Source: Candidatus Nanopelagicales bacterium (GTDB lineage Bacteria; Actinomycetota; Actinomycetes; S36-B12; CAIYMF01). From it: a stretch of DNA of 64,000 bases. Below are positions 40,126 to 48,117 of this stretch, one piece after another. Position numbers and translations under genes: made by a program. The number at the start of each line of letters is the position of its first letter. Within the stretch, counting starts at the first letter, position 1. Location: the NCBI GenBank assembly GCA_017848795.1, contig JAFIHG010000050.1:94449-158448 (forward strand), read 5' to 3'. The notes under the pieces were generated by a model. The model did not search any database. It was not told the DNA's origin and saw nothing but the letters and a program-made list of their open reading frames with translations.

Positions 40126-40965
40126 TCAGCAGATGTCGCGCAGCAACGGGTACGGGTTCACGTGGGCGGACTCGCCACCGCTCTTCCACCACTCGAAGTG
40201 CAGGTGGTTGATGCCAGGGCTGCCGGTGTCACCCATGAGCCCGATCACGTCGCCCGCCTGGAACCGCTGCCCTGCACGAACCAGGTGCTTGGAGTTGTGC
40301 CCGTAGTAGTACTTCGCGCCGGTCTGCGTGCCCTGGATGACGATCCGCAGCGCACCGTTGCTCTGCCGGCCCTCGCGCACCACATAGCCGTTCTCGATGG
40401 CGTAGAGCGGCATGCCGCGCTTGCCGAGCATGTCGATGCCCGCGTGCAGGTGGCCGACGCGGGGAGCCTGGTAGTCGTTGGAGAACCGTGCCTTGGGCGC
40501 CGGGCAGACCCGCCCGCCGGTACGCGAGCCGGAACGGGAGGCGCGCGAGCCGCGGTCGCGCGCCTTCGCGGCCTTCGCCTTCGCCTTCTCGGCGAGCAGC
40601 ACGCGCCAGGCCTTCTTGCCGAACATCGCGCCCTTGCCCAGTCCGTGCGAGCTCTTGAACTTGCGCACTGCGGCGCGGGTGAGCGGGCCGTACCAGCCGC
40701 TGACGGGCTTGACGTGCAGCAGGCGCTGCAAGCGCTTCACCCGCTTGTTGGTCATGCCGGGACGGACCGCTGCCGGTGCCTTGCGGGCCGCGACGGCCGT
40801 CGCGACGACGGCGGATCCGGGAGCAGCGGCGGCCACGGCGCTCACGGCGCTGGACGCGCCTGCGGCGGGAGCGGCGATCAGCATGCCGCCGCAGAGCGCA
40901 GCGGCGGTGCCGAGCGAGAGCGAGAGTCGAGAACGGCGCCCCACGGCGCGGACGAGCGAGGACAT
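40126..40965 (-). CDS. secreted M23 peptidase with peptidoglycan-binding domain
   Basis: A 279-residue exported cell-wall hydrolase. A signal sequence (about 1-45) is followed by a peptidoglycan-binding-like repeat (about 68-125, R-P-G-M-T-N-K-R-V-K-R-L-Q), a basic Lys/Arg/Ala linker and a LytM/M23 domain (about 155-279). Zinc ligands are in H-L-H-A-G-I-D-M and I-N-H-L-H-F-E-W. It should cleave peptide cross-links in peptidoglycan. ATG 40965 follows GGAGG by five bases. Its leader carries a ydaO-type c-di-AMP riboswitch, fitting the known control of wall hydrolases in actinobacteria. Confidence 0.93.
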   Translation of the reverse strand: MSSLVRAVGRRSRLSLSLGTAAALCGGMLIAAPAAGASSAVSAVAAAAPGSAVVATAVAARKAPAAVRPGMTNKRVKRLQRLLHVKPVSGWYGPLTRAAVRKFKSSHGLGKGAMFGKKAWRVLLAEKAKAKAAKARDRGSRASRSGSRTGGRVCPAPKARFSNDYQAPRVGHLHAGIDMLGKRGMPLYAIENGYVVREGRQSNGALRIVIQGTQTGAKYYYGHNSKHLVRAGQRFQAGDVIGLMGDTGSPGINHLHFEWWKSGGESAHVNPYPLLRDIC

Positions 40966-40978
40966 GCGTACCTCCAGC

Positions 40979-41200
40979 GCGCCTGCGGGGTGAGCTGTCG
41001 GGTTCGGCCGGGAGGTTGGCCGGCACGCTCGTCGCGTGCTTCACCCCGAGGACGCAGCTGGGCTGCGCCCGAAAGTGGTTCCCCCGCTCCTGCCCGATAG
41101 CGGTTGTCGGCGCGGCGTGCGCGACACGGACAGGACTCGGCGTCTGCCGCGCACGGACCTCCCAGGCATCACCCCACCGAAGGTCGCGAGCAACCTAGCA
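40979..41200 (-). promoter_or_regulatory. ydaO/yuaA-type c-di-AMP riboswitch
   Basis: The leader RNA of the M23 gene carries conserved ydaO blocks in the right order on the minus strand: GTTGCTCGCGACCTTCGGTG (ending near 41175) then GGGGTGAT, a central GGGGGAACCAC block near 41075, and CCGAACCCGACAGCTCACC near 40985-41003. The ribosome-binding site follows directly. In other actinobacteria this class turns off wall-hydrolase genes when c-di-AMP binds. Exact ends are approximate. Confidence 0.88.
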
Positions 41201-41253
41201 GCGAAGCGCGCGCCACCCAACCCCCTGTCCGCAACCGGTCGAACGGCCGCAGC

Positions 41254-41664
41254 TCAGCTGCTCGCGGCGCGCGCGAGGAAGCGCCCGCGGTCGACGACGC
41301 TGCGCACGATGGATCCCGTCGCGAGGACGTCCGGCGAGGCGTCGCCGTACTGGCGGGCCGTCACCTCGAGGGTGATCGAACTGCCGGAGACGGAGGCGAC
41401 GACGGCACTGCACTCCACCGGCATACCGACCGGGCTGGCACGTAGATGTTCGACCGCGACCTTGGTGCCCACCGAGGTGGTGCCGTCGGGAAGCCCGGCG
41501 AGCGCCTCGACGGTGGCCGCCTCGAGCCAGGCGATCAGCCGCGGCGTGGCGAGGACCGGTACGTCTCCGCTCGCCATGGCGGCCGCGGTATCGAGCGGGG
41601 TGACGTCGCGACGTACCGAGGCGTGCACCCCGACCAGGTGGTCATAGTCGTCGTCTTGCGCCAC
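41254..41664 (-). CDS. hot-dog thioesterase, FlK-like
   Basis: A 136-residue single hot-dog-fold protein. It contains V-L-A-T-P-R-L-I-A-W-L-E-A-A-T, the characteristic start of the central helix, and G-T-K-V-A-V-E-H-L, as in fluoroacetyl-CoA thioesterase (FlK)-like proteins. It probably hydrolyses a short acyl-CoA or acts on metabolite damage; a fluoroacetate role is not implied. GTG 41664 is six bases after a TAGCCT box. It is adjacent to the leader of the M23 gene and reads in the same direction. Confidence 0.85.
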   Translation of the reverse strand: MAQDDDYDHLVGVHASVRRDVTPLDTAAAMASGDVPVLATPRLIAWLEAATVEALAGLPDGTTSVGTKVAVEHLRASPVGMPVECSAVVASVSGSSITLEVTARQYGDASPDVLATGSIVRSVVDRGRFLARAASS

Positions 41665-41670
41665 TTTAGG

Positions 41671-41676
41671 AGGCTA
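41671..41676 (-). promoter_or_regulatory. leaderless promoter of the thioesterase gene
   Basis: TAGCCT is six bases before GTG 41664 on the minus strand, with no Shine-Dalgarno sequence between. Confidence 0.6.
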
Positions 41677-41727
41677 CGTCAAAGGGCGTTGCACAGCCTG
41701 TCGAGCGCTGGGGCAACCGGACCGGCG

Positions 41728-42981
41728 TCATGCGACAAGACCCAACCGGCGCAGCTCGACGAGCATGTCGTGCGGGCTGCTGGACGCGGCGGTCGCAGCG
41801 TCCAGGCTGATCACGCCGTCGCGGAAGAGCGCGACGAGGTGCTGGTCGAAGGTCTGCATGCCATAGAAGCCGCCTTCGGCGACGAGGGAGGTGATGGTGC
41901 CCGTCTTGTCGGGGTCCTCGATCGCGTCCTTGACCCGACCGGTGTTGATGCACACCTCCATCGCGACGCAGCGTCCTTGGCCGTCCGCACGCGGTACGAG
42001 GCGCTGGCAGATGATGCCGCGCAGCGCACCGGCGAGCGAGAGCCGGACCTGGGCCTGCTCGTGCGGCGGGAAGAAGTCGATGACGCGGGAGATGGTCTCC
42101 TGCGCGTCGACGGTGTGCAGCGTGGACATGACGAAGTGCCCGGTCTCGGCGGCGGCGAGCGCGGCCTTGACGGTCTCCTGGTCGCGCATCTCCCCGACGA
42201 GGATCACGTCCGGGTCCTGGCGCATGGCCGCCCGGAGCGCGACCCCGAAGTCCTCGGTGTCCACTCGCACCTCGCGCTGGTTGACCATCCCGCGCTTGTC
42301 GACGTGCAGCACCTCGATCGGATCCTCGATGGTGACGATGTGGACCTCGCGGTGCGCGTTGATGTGGTCGACCATGCCGGCCAGCGTCGTCGTCTTGCCC
42401 GATCCGGTCGGACCGGTGACGAGGACCAGTCCGCGTGGTTCGAGCGACAGCGGCCCGATCACGGACGGCAGCCCGAGGTCGGCGAGCGGGATCGCACCGA
42501 TCGAGACGCGGCGGAAGACGAGGCCGGCGCTGCTGCGCTGCCGGAACACGTTGACGCGGAAGCGCCCGACACCCTCCAGCGAGTACGCGAAGTCGGCCTC
42601 GTTGGTGCGCTGGAAGGTCTCGACGAGGTCGGGGCGGAGCACCTCGCGGACGAAGTTCTCGGTGTCCTCCGGGCGTAGCGGGTCCACCTGCAGCTTGCGC
42701 AGCACGCCGTCGATCCGTACGCGGGGCGGCGATCCGACCTTGCAGTGGAGGTCGGATCCGCCGGACTCGGCGAGCGCGCGAAGGTAGGGGACCACCGACT
42801 GCGGAGCGTCGGAGCGAACGGACGGGTACACCGTGCCCGGCGCGATGGGGCGGGTCGCGGCGGCCGGGGGTGGCGACACGTGCGACGGGGCGGCGGGGGG
42901 CGCCGGAGGACGAGGGACGGGTCCGGGCGGTGCGGTCGGCTCCTCGACTCCGGTCCCCACGCTCTCGTGCAGCAAGCTCAC
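41728..42981 (-). CDS. pilT: PilT/PilU-type secretion ATPase
   Basis: A 417-residue hexameric traffic ATPase like the type IV pilus retraction motor. A Pro/Ala-rich N-terminus (1-65) precedes the PAS-like N-domain with S-D-L-H-C-K-V-G-S-P-P (about 75). The ATPase core has the Walker A G-P-T-G-S-G-K-T-T, an Asp box, the Walker B D-V-I-L-V-G-E-M-R-D and the His box S-T-L-H-T-V-D-A. The open frame runs on upstream to 44442, but that part is a shadow of the HD gene; GTG 42981 is the last start before the conserved region. No pilin or pilB is visible. The two HD/HD-GYP genes are upstream on the same strand. Confidence 0.9.
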   Translation of the reverse strand: MSLLHESVGTGVEEPTAPPGPVPRPPAPPAAPSHVSPPPAAATRPIAPGTVYPSVRSDAPQSVVPYLRALAESGGSDLHCKVGSPPRVRIDGVLRKLQVDPLRPEDTENFVREVLRPDLVETFQRTNEADFAYSLEGVGRFRVNVFRQRSSAGLVFRRVSIGAIPLADLGLPSVIGPLSLEPRGLVLVTGPTGSGKTTTLAGMVDHINAHREVHIVTIEDPIEVLHVDKRGMVNQREVRVDTEDFGVALRAAMRQDPDVILVGEMRDQETVKAALAAAETGHFVMSTLHTVDAQETISRVIDFFPPHEQAQVRLSLAGALRGIICQRLVPRADGQGRCVAMEVCINTGRVKDAIEDPDKTGTITSLVAEGGFYGMQTFDQHLVALFRDGVISLDAATAASSSPHDMLVELRRLGLVA

Positions 42982-43055
42982 CCAAGTAGGTTCGGCCGCT
43001 GCAGCCGTTCGCTTGAGCCGTTCGGGTCGCGCGCCCCCGCGCGTCGCGTGCCCGC

Positions 43056-44336
43056 TCAGTACGCGTACGCCGCCTGGCGCTCGATGATCCGCGACAGCAC
43101 GTCTACCACCCGTGGGTCGTAGTCCCGGGTCGTCGAGAGCTGCAACCGTTCGATCGCTTGCTGCTTGCGGTCGAACTCCAGCGAGGCTCCGACCAGGTCG
43201 TCGTACGCGTTCGTCGCCTTGATGATGCGGCTCTCGATCGGCAGGTCCGGGTCGTCCGCGCCCGCCGGCCGATAGGCGTCGGCCTGCCGCTCGACGATGG
43301 TGGCGACCCGTTCCAGGACACCGGCCTCCCGGATGACGGCTGCCCCGAGCTCGGCGATCCGCCGTTGATCCACCGGCGCGACCATCGTCGTCGCCCCGCC
43401 CGGGATCGGGTCGACGAGGGAGAGCTGACCGATGTCGTGCATCAGCGCCGCGTACTCCAGGTCGACCAGGTCCCGCTCGGGCACGCCCATCTCCCGGCCC
43501 ACCATGACCGCCAGCCGGCTGACCCGCCGGGAGTGCCCGGTCTCGGTCTGCCCGCCGACCTCGGTGACCCGCGAGAGCGCCCGGATGGTCTGCAGATACG
43601 TCGCGCGGATCGTGGCGTACCGGCGGAAGGAGAACTGGGTCAGCACGAGCGGCACGGCGAACACCGGGATGGCCCAGTAGCCCATCCACGGCATCGCGAG
43701 CGCGATCAGCACGCCGGTGGCGGTGATCGCCGTACCGATGCCGATGAACGCCCGCAACTCGTCGAGGAACGCGATGCGCAGCGGGGCCCGGTCGGCCGCC
43801 GAGCGCACTCCGGCCGCGATCGCCACGTCGAGCAGGCTGGCGCCTGCGGCGGCCGTCGTCATCGCGGCGGCGAGCGGCCACCCCGGGGCGAGCAGGTTGA
43901 AGACCTCGTGGTCCAGCAGTGGACGGAACGCGGCGGCCAGCGCACCCGCGACGAGGACGCGCCGGGCCAGGTCGTCCAGGAGCACCGGCCGGCCGGCGAT
44001 GGCGCGCGGGACGGCGCCGAGCAGCAGGCCGAGTGCCACGACCGTGATGACCTGGGGTAGCCGGTAGACCAGCGGGCTGCCGTCGAACGAGGGCAGCAGG
44101 GCGTACGCCGTGGCGGCCGCGGCACCGAACGGCGCGGCGTCGCGGTCGCCGGGCAGCGCCACGCGCAGCAACTCGCCGACCGCGATGAAGACGACGAACG
44201 CTGCAGCGAGCGGTGCCTGGTCGACGCCGTGCCCGACAGTGATGGAGACGGCGGCGACAACACCGATACCGGCGACCGCACCGAGCGGGGAGAACCCGCG
44301 CAGCGGTCGCGCAGTCGCGTCCCAGGCCATCGTCAC
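43056..44336 (-). CDS. membrane HD-domain protein with degenerate HD-GYP features
   Basis: A 426-residue protein with an N-terminal membrane region of about seven helices (about 15-230) and a C-terminal HD domain. It keeps a helical H-S-R-R-V-S-R and the metal motif M-H-D-I-G-Q, but the GYP loop is missing: where HHERxDGxGYP is expected, only R-Q-A-D-A-Y-R-P-A-G remains. It is likely a sensor or pseudo-enzyme partner of the next gene. Its start overlaps that gene's stop by four bases, so the two are coupled. Confidence 0.82.
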   Translation of the reverse strand: MTMAWDATARPLRGFSPLGAVAGIGVVAAVSITVGHGVDQAPLAAAFVVFIAVGELLRVALPGDRDAAPFGAAAATAYALLPSFDGSPLVYRLPQVITVVALGLLLGAVPRAIAGRPVLLDDLARRVLVAGALAAAFRPLLDHEVFNLLAPGWPLAAAMTTAAAGASLLDVAIAAGVRSAADRAPLRIAFLDELRAFIGIGTAITATGVLIALAMPWMGYWAIPVFAVPLVLTQFSFRRYATIRATYLQTIRALSRVTEVGGQTETGHSRRVSRLAVMVGREMGVPERDLVDLEYAALMHDIGQLSLVDPIPGGATTMVAPVDQRRIAELGAAVIREAGVLERVATIVERQADAYRPAGADDPDLPIESRIIKATNAYDDLVGASLEFDRKQQAIERLQLSTTRDYDPRVVDVLSRIIERQAAYAY

Positions 44337-45754
44337 GAGGATCCGCGGTCGTAGAGCGTGGCCGGCGAGTCGGGGACCGGGCCGGCTGCCAGCGGTCCGG
44401 ACAGCCCGAGTGCGGTGACCGCTGTCGGGTCGTCGTCGTCACTGCCGAAGGACGGTACGGGGGCGCTCGGCCCGGGCTGGTCGGCCGGGACGGTGTCCGC
44501 GACGTCCCACCCCTCGGCCGCGAGGCCCGAGGCGAGCGACTCGACCATAACGGGGTCGAACTGTGAGCCCTTGCAGCGGCGCAGCTCCTCGACCGCGTCC
44601 TCGATCGACCGGGCGCCGCGGTAGGACCGGGTCGTCGTCATCGAGTCGAAGGCGTCGGCGACCGCGATCACCCGCGCGAACTCGGGGATCTCCGATCCCT
44701 TCAGCCCGAGCGGGTAGCCGCGGCCGTCGATGCGCTCGTGGTGGTGGTAGATGCCCTCGATCGCCTCGCCGAGGAACTCCAGGTCGCGGGTGATCTCGCG
44801 CCCCCGTACCGGGTGCAGCTGGATCGAGGCGAACTCCTCGTCGGTGAGCCGACCGGCCTTCTGCAGCACGGTGGTCGGCACACCGAGCTTGCCGACGTCG
44901 TGCAGCATCCCGGCGTACCGCAGCGAGGCCACCCGATCCTCGCGCATCCCGATCCGCCGGCCGATCAGGACCGAGCCGCGCGCAACCCGCTCGGAGTGGC
45001 CGCGGGTGTACGCGTCCTTGGTCTCCACGGCCTGGATCAGGGAGCGGATCGTCGCCTCGTACGCCTCCCGCTTGGCCGCGAACTGCGCGAACACCCAGCG
45101 TGCGACAAGCAGCGGCGCCAGCACCAGGAACGCGGCGAACGGCCCGACGCCCGAGCACCAGACCACCGCGAGCATGAGCCCGAAGATCGAGTAGACGAAG
45201 TACGGCACCGCCGTCTCGCGCATCATCCCGCCCCACACCCGAGAAGGTGCGATGCGCTCGGATAGCGACACTACGGTGACCACAAACAGACCGTTCACGA
45301 TCTCGTAAACGAGATTTGCGATCAACACGATGACAATGCCACGCGGGAAGAACTCACGTGTTAGGGGCGCCTGGCCACCGAGGAGAATGAAAACTTGTCC
45401 CGCCACGAATCCGGACAGCGCAGTCTGCGCACCGTTGAACAGCCGCTTCACGGGCGGCAGTGAACTGATCTCCGCCACGACCGCAACACCCACGAGTGCC
45501 GCGCCCCATGGCCCCACGATGAGATACGACGCAAGGACGACTGGCATCGTGGTACTGATGGTGAGGTTCGCAACCAGCAGGCCGGGGCCGAGCGACTGGG
45601 ACGCGGATTCCGACGCGAAGGCGAGCAAGGCGAGTACCGCCACTGCCAACCAGAGGCTCGGGTCGAGACGAGCGACGGAGTCTGCAACCACGCCAGCCGC
45701 CACGAGCACCACAACGATGATGAAGAGGCGTGCGGGCGCCGGAAGTCCGCGCAT
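44333..45754 (-). CDS. membrane HD-GYP domain protein (predicted c-di-GMP phosphodiesterase)
   Basis: A 473-residue protein with a MASE-like membrane region of about seven helices (1-225) and a complete HD-GYP domain (about 250-430). The catalytic set is L-H-D-V-G-K-L-G, H-P-V-R-G-R-E and H-H-H-E-R-I-D-G-R-G-Y-P. It should hydrolyse c-di-GMP. ATG 45754 has GGGAGGGG just upstream; 32 bases further is one end of a 292-bp inverted-repeat element. The coding sequence for the membrane part (about 45240-45750) is less GC-rich than the rest of the gene. It is coupled to the following HD gene and lies upstream of pilT. Confidence 0.88.
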   Translation of the reverse strand: MRGLPAPARLFIIVVVLVAAGVVADSVARLDPSLWLAVAVLALLAFASESASQSLGPGLLVANLTISTTMPVVLASYLIVGPWGAALVGVAVVAEISSLPPVKRLFNGAQTALSGFVAGQVFILLGGQAPLTREFFPRGIVIVLIANLVYEIVNGLFVVTVVSLSERIAPSRVWGGMMRETAVPYFVYSIFGLMLAVVWCSGVGPFAAFLVLAPLLVARWVFAQFAAKREAYEATIRSLIQAVETKDAYTRGHSERVARGSVLIGRRIGMREDRVASLRYAGMLHDVGKLGVPTTVLQKAGRLTDEEFASIQLHPVRGREITRDLEFLGEAIEGIYHHHERIDGRGYPLGLKGSEIPEFARVIAVADAFDSMTTTRSYRGARSIEDAVEELRRCKGSQFDPVMVESLASGLAAEGWDVADTVPADQPGPSAPVPSFGSDDDDPTAVTALGLSGPLAAGPVPDSPATLYDRGSS

Positions 45755-45785
45755 CGCCCCTCCCACCGGACCGACGTTCTCACGA

Positions 45786-46077
45786 GCACACCGGCGAGAA
45801 GGGGATCGGCAGCATCCGGCCACTACTTCACTCATGGCAGTCGAGGAAACCCACTAAGTCACTTCCAAGCCCAGTGGGCGTCGACGCTGAGCAGGCGCTC
45901 GATTGCTGCCGCGATCTTCTTCATGTGTGGAGATCACCCCTTGGATGACATGTCACGGGCACCGCTGGTCGCCCGCGCACCATCCGCTCCGCTGGGGGTA
46001 GCACTTCGCTTCTGACGTAGCTCGATCACGAGTTACTGCCGTTGCGGGTGCTGCCGATCCCCATCTCGCCGCTGTGC
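45786..46077. mobile_element. 292-bp element with 29-bp terminal inverted repeats (MITE-like or long-range RNA stem)
   Basis: The ends at 45786-45814 and 46049-46077 are inverted copies, identical at 26 of 29 positions; the shared core reads TGCTGCCGATCCCC then TCTCGCCG and TGTGC. The interior encodes no transposase, only a 21-codon frame. I could not find a target-site duplication. The element lies just before the HD-GYP start, so its ends could instead form a long stem in that gene's leader RNA. Confidence 0.5.
45859..45924 (-). CDS. possible 21-residue leader peptide
   Basis: ATG 45924 opens a 21-codon frame (MKKIAAAIERLLSVDAHWAW, then K). The product would be an amphipathic helix with two Trp residues near the end. 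AAGGGG lies about 12 bases upstream, which is a long spacing. It is inside the inverted-repeat element and upstream of the HD-GYP gene. I do not recognise it. Confidence 0.3.
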   Translation of the reverse strand: MKKIAAAIERLLSVDAHWAWK

Positions 46078-46092
46078 AGTTGTGGTGTCCCC

Positions 46093-46111
46093 CCGGGCGC
46101 TTCGCGCCCGG
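46093..46111. other. small GC hairpin in the 46-kb intergenic region
   Basis: CCGGGCGC pairs with GCGCCCGG around TTC. It is 16 bases outside the inverted-repeat element. On either strand it lies in a leader region, so it could be a transcription terminator or attenuator. Confidence 0.5.
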
Positions 46112-46147
46112 CTCCTCCGGGTCATGATCGATCCAGAGCCGCCCCAC

Positions 46148-46163
46148 TGTGACAGATGTGACA
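46148..46163 (+). promoter_or_regulatory. tandem TGTGACA motifs
   Basis: TGTGACA occurs twice in direct orientation, nine bases apart, upstream of a TAGCCT box (46370-46375). A direct-repeat operator is possible, but the cognate regulator is not known. The rest of 46164-46416 holds no recognisable gene. Confidence 0.3.
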
Positions 46164-46416
46164 GAAGACTCTCAAGCCCCGATATGTCCGAATCTTGGCG
46201 TGTCGGGGAGGCCGGCCGCATCTGTGCTGGCCAGAGCAGTGGACACGAGGAGTCACGACAACACCCTCGGTGTGTCCGTACTCCGGACGGGTGACCACGC
46301 TGCGTCATCGCATCGCGCGATCGGCGTAACTTCTCGCCCCAGGTCGGTCACCACCTGCACTGCGCTGGCTAGCCTTCCACCCACGCGCCGCAGTGAGGAC
46401 CGGGGAGGGCCGCGGA

Positions 46417-47100
46417 GTGCATTCCGATCGCGGCCGAGCGCCGGGGTACGGCGACCTGCTCGCCGCGCTGCTGGCGTTGCGGCCGGACACCGCGACCGCC
46501 CGTTTCGACGAGGTGCTCGCGACACTCGTCGCCGAGCAGCGCCTCGACCCGGAGGCAGCGCGCGAGCTCCGCTGGTGGCAGCGCGAGTCGTTACGCGCCA
46601 TCGGCGACTTCCTCGGGGAGACCGCACCCGGTCTGCTCGCCGACCTGGAGACCTCGCAGCTGTCCGCGCACGCCACCACCGCCGTCGCCGCAGCCGCCTG
46701 GGACGAGGCGACCCGGGCCGTCGCCCCAACGTCCGCGGCGGACTTACGACCGGGCGACGAGCGGGAGACGCCCGACGAGGAACCGGACCCGGCGAGCGAC
46801 GGAGACGATGTCTGCGGCGCGCGTACCGAGGGCGGCTCGACCGAGGTGGACCGGCCCGCGGCCGACGCCTCACCGGCGTCCGCGGCGACCCCGCCCGGCG
46901 TCGTCGTCGACCTGCGGACCTCGGCCGGTGGCCCGTCCGCAGGCGCCCCGCCGCCGCCGCCTTCGGCCATGGACACGGCCGGGACCGCGGGCGTCGACGT
47001 CGCGCCTCCCGTACGGAGCGCCTCGCCGACGCTAGCCTCTGGGCGACAGCGCCTGCTGCTGCGGGCACCGACGTTGTCCGATCCGCCGGGCGGGACCTGA
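46417..47100 (+). CDS. uncharacterised acidic Ala-rich protein
   Basis: A 227-residue soluble protein. The first 100 residues are helical and well ordered in character (D-L-L-A-A-L-L-A-L-R-P, R-W-W-Q-R-E-S-L-R-A-I-G-D-F-L-G). The rest is low-complexity, rich in Ala, Pro, Asp and Ser. I start it at GTG 46417, with GGAGG eight bases upstream; GTG 46393 would add eight residues. It is followed on the same strand by the next unknown gene and bL37. I recognise no family. Confidence 0.6.
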   Translation: MHSDRGRAPGYGDLLAALLALRPDTATARFDEVLATLVAEQRLDPEAARELRWWQRESLRAIGDFLGETAPGLLADLETSQLSAHATTAVAAAAWDEATRAVAPTSAADLRPGDERETPDEEPDPASDGDDVCGARTEGGSTEVDRPAADASPASAATPPGVVVDLRTSAGGPSAGAPPPPPSAMDTAGTAGVDVAPPVRSASPTLASGRQRLLLRAPTLSDPPGGT

Positions 47101-47164
47101 CGTGGGCGGACCGACCTGCGAAGTTCGGTACGCCCGCGCGACGACGCGCGAGACGGGAGGTTCG

Positions 47165-47914
47165 ATGTCCGCGCTGCGGCTGCTGCCCGAGCTCGAGGAC
47201 TCGCTGCGGCAGATCCCTGGGATCCGGGCGGCGAGCGTGGTCACCGGCCCGGACTCCCACCCGACCGAGGTCCACGTCCTCGCCTCCCCGGGCAAACCGG
47301 CCAAGCAGGTCGTACGCGACGTGCAGTCCGTCGCCATGGCGCAGTTCGACCTCGACATCGACCGCCGGATCGTCAGCGTCGTCCAGCTCGGCGAGGCCGA
47401 CGCCGCGCTCACCGTGGTCCCGCCGGTGGAGCCGCCCGCCGACCAGCCCGGTGAGCAACCGGACGAGGACGCCGGCGACGGGTCTGCTGACCCGTACGCA
47501 GAGGCGGGCGAGCCCGACGACGCCGACCAGGACGAGCGCGCCGTACGACCGGCGCTACGTGCCATCGACCTGCGTACCGCCGGTGGGGAGGCTGTCGTGA
47601 CGGTTGGTCTCGCGCAGGGCGACGACGCGTTCACCGGCACCGCCACCGGTCCGGGCCTACCCGTACACCGGCCGCGCATCGTGGCGCAGGCGACGGTCGC
47701 GGCGGTCGCCGAGCTGCTGGGCATGCCGGTCGAGGTCGAGAGCGCCCAGCTGCTGGAGATCGGGCTGCGCAAGGTCGCGGTCACGGTGCTGTCGGTGTCC
47801 GTACCGCGGCTCGGTGAGCAGGTGCTCTGCGGCTCGGCCCTGGTACGCGGTGACGAGCACGACGCGATCGCGCGATCGGTGCTCGCAGCCCTCAACCGCC
47901 GGCTCACCGGCTGA
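47165..47914 (+). CDS. conserved actinobacterial protein of unknown function
   Basis: A 249-residue soluble protein in two parts joined by an acidic Pro/Glu linker (about 85-125). The N-terminal part contains I-P-G-I-R-A-A-S-V-V-T-G and E-V-H-V-L-A-S-P-G-K. The C-terminal part is an alpha/beta domain with G-L-A-Q-G-D-D-A-F-T-G and V-A-E-L-L-G-M-P-V-E-V-E-S. ATG 47165 has GGGAGG seven bases upstream. Its place just before bL37 and sigR-rsrA is suggestive of a conserved neighbourhood, but no role can be given. Confidence 0.7.
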   Translation: MSALRLLPELEDSLRQIPGIRAASVVTGPDSHPTEVHVLASPGKPAKQVVRDVQSVAMAQFDLDIDRRIVSVVQLGEADAALTVVPPVEPPADQPGEQPDEDAGDGSADPYAEAGEPDDADQDERAVRPALRAIDLRTAGGEAVVTVGLAQGDDAFTGTATGPGLPVHRPRIVAQATVAAVAELLGMPVEVESAQLLEIGLRKVAVTVLSVSVPRLGEQVLCGSALVRGDEHDAIARSVLAALNRRLTG

Positions 47915-48017
47915 AGCCGCCGCTCGTCGCGGCGGACCGGCCGGCGCGGCGTGGGAGAATCCCCTCAGTCGGGTACGACCGCAGGCGGTCGCCCATGACA
48001 CCGAACGGAGGGTCGAG

Positions 48018-48092
48018 ATGAGCAAGCGAGCCCGCAAGCGTCGCGGCCGCAAGAAGAACGCCGCCAACCACGGCAAGCGGCCCAACGCCTGA
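48018..48092 (+). CDS. 50S ribosomal protein bL37
   Basis: A 24-residue, highly basic protein starting S-K-R-A-R-K-R-R-G-R-K-K and ending N-H-G-K-R-P-N-A. It matches the tiny actinobacterial large-subunit protein bL37 seen in mycobacterial ribosome structures. GGAGGG lies seven bases before ATG 48018. Genes of this size are easily missed by automatic calling. It converges on rsrA. Confidence 0.9.
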   Translation: MSKRARKRRGRKKNAANHGKRPNA

Positions 48093-48117
48093 CGCCGAGC
48101 CGCCCCGCGCGGCCGGT

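Noticed and set aside
42982..44442. Very long open frame that would extend the PilT ATPase by about 490 residues
   Set aside because: The added part is arginine-rich low-complexity sequence and lies antiphase over the HD-domain gene, so it is a GC-rich shadow frame.
45755..46416. c-di-GMP (GEMM) riboswitch before the HD-GYP gene
   Set aside because: The GEMM core and tetraloop-receptor blocks were not found. Only the inverted repeats and a small hairpin are present.
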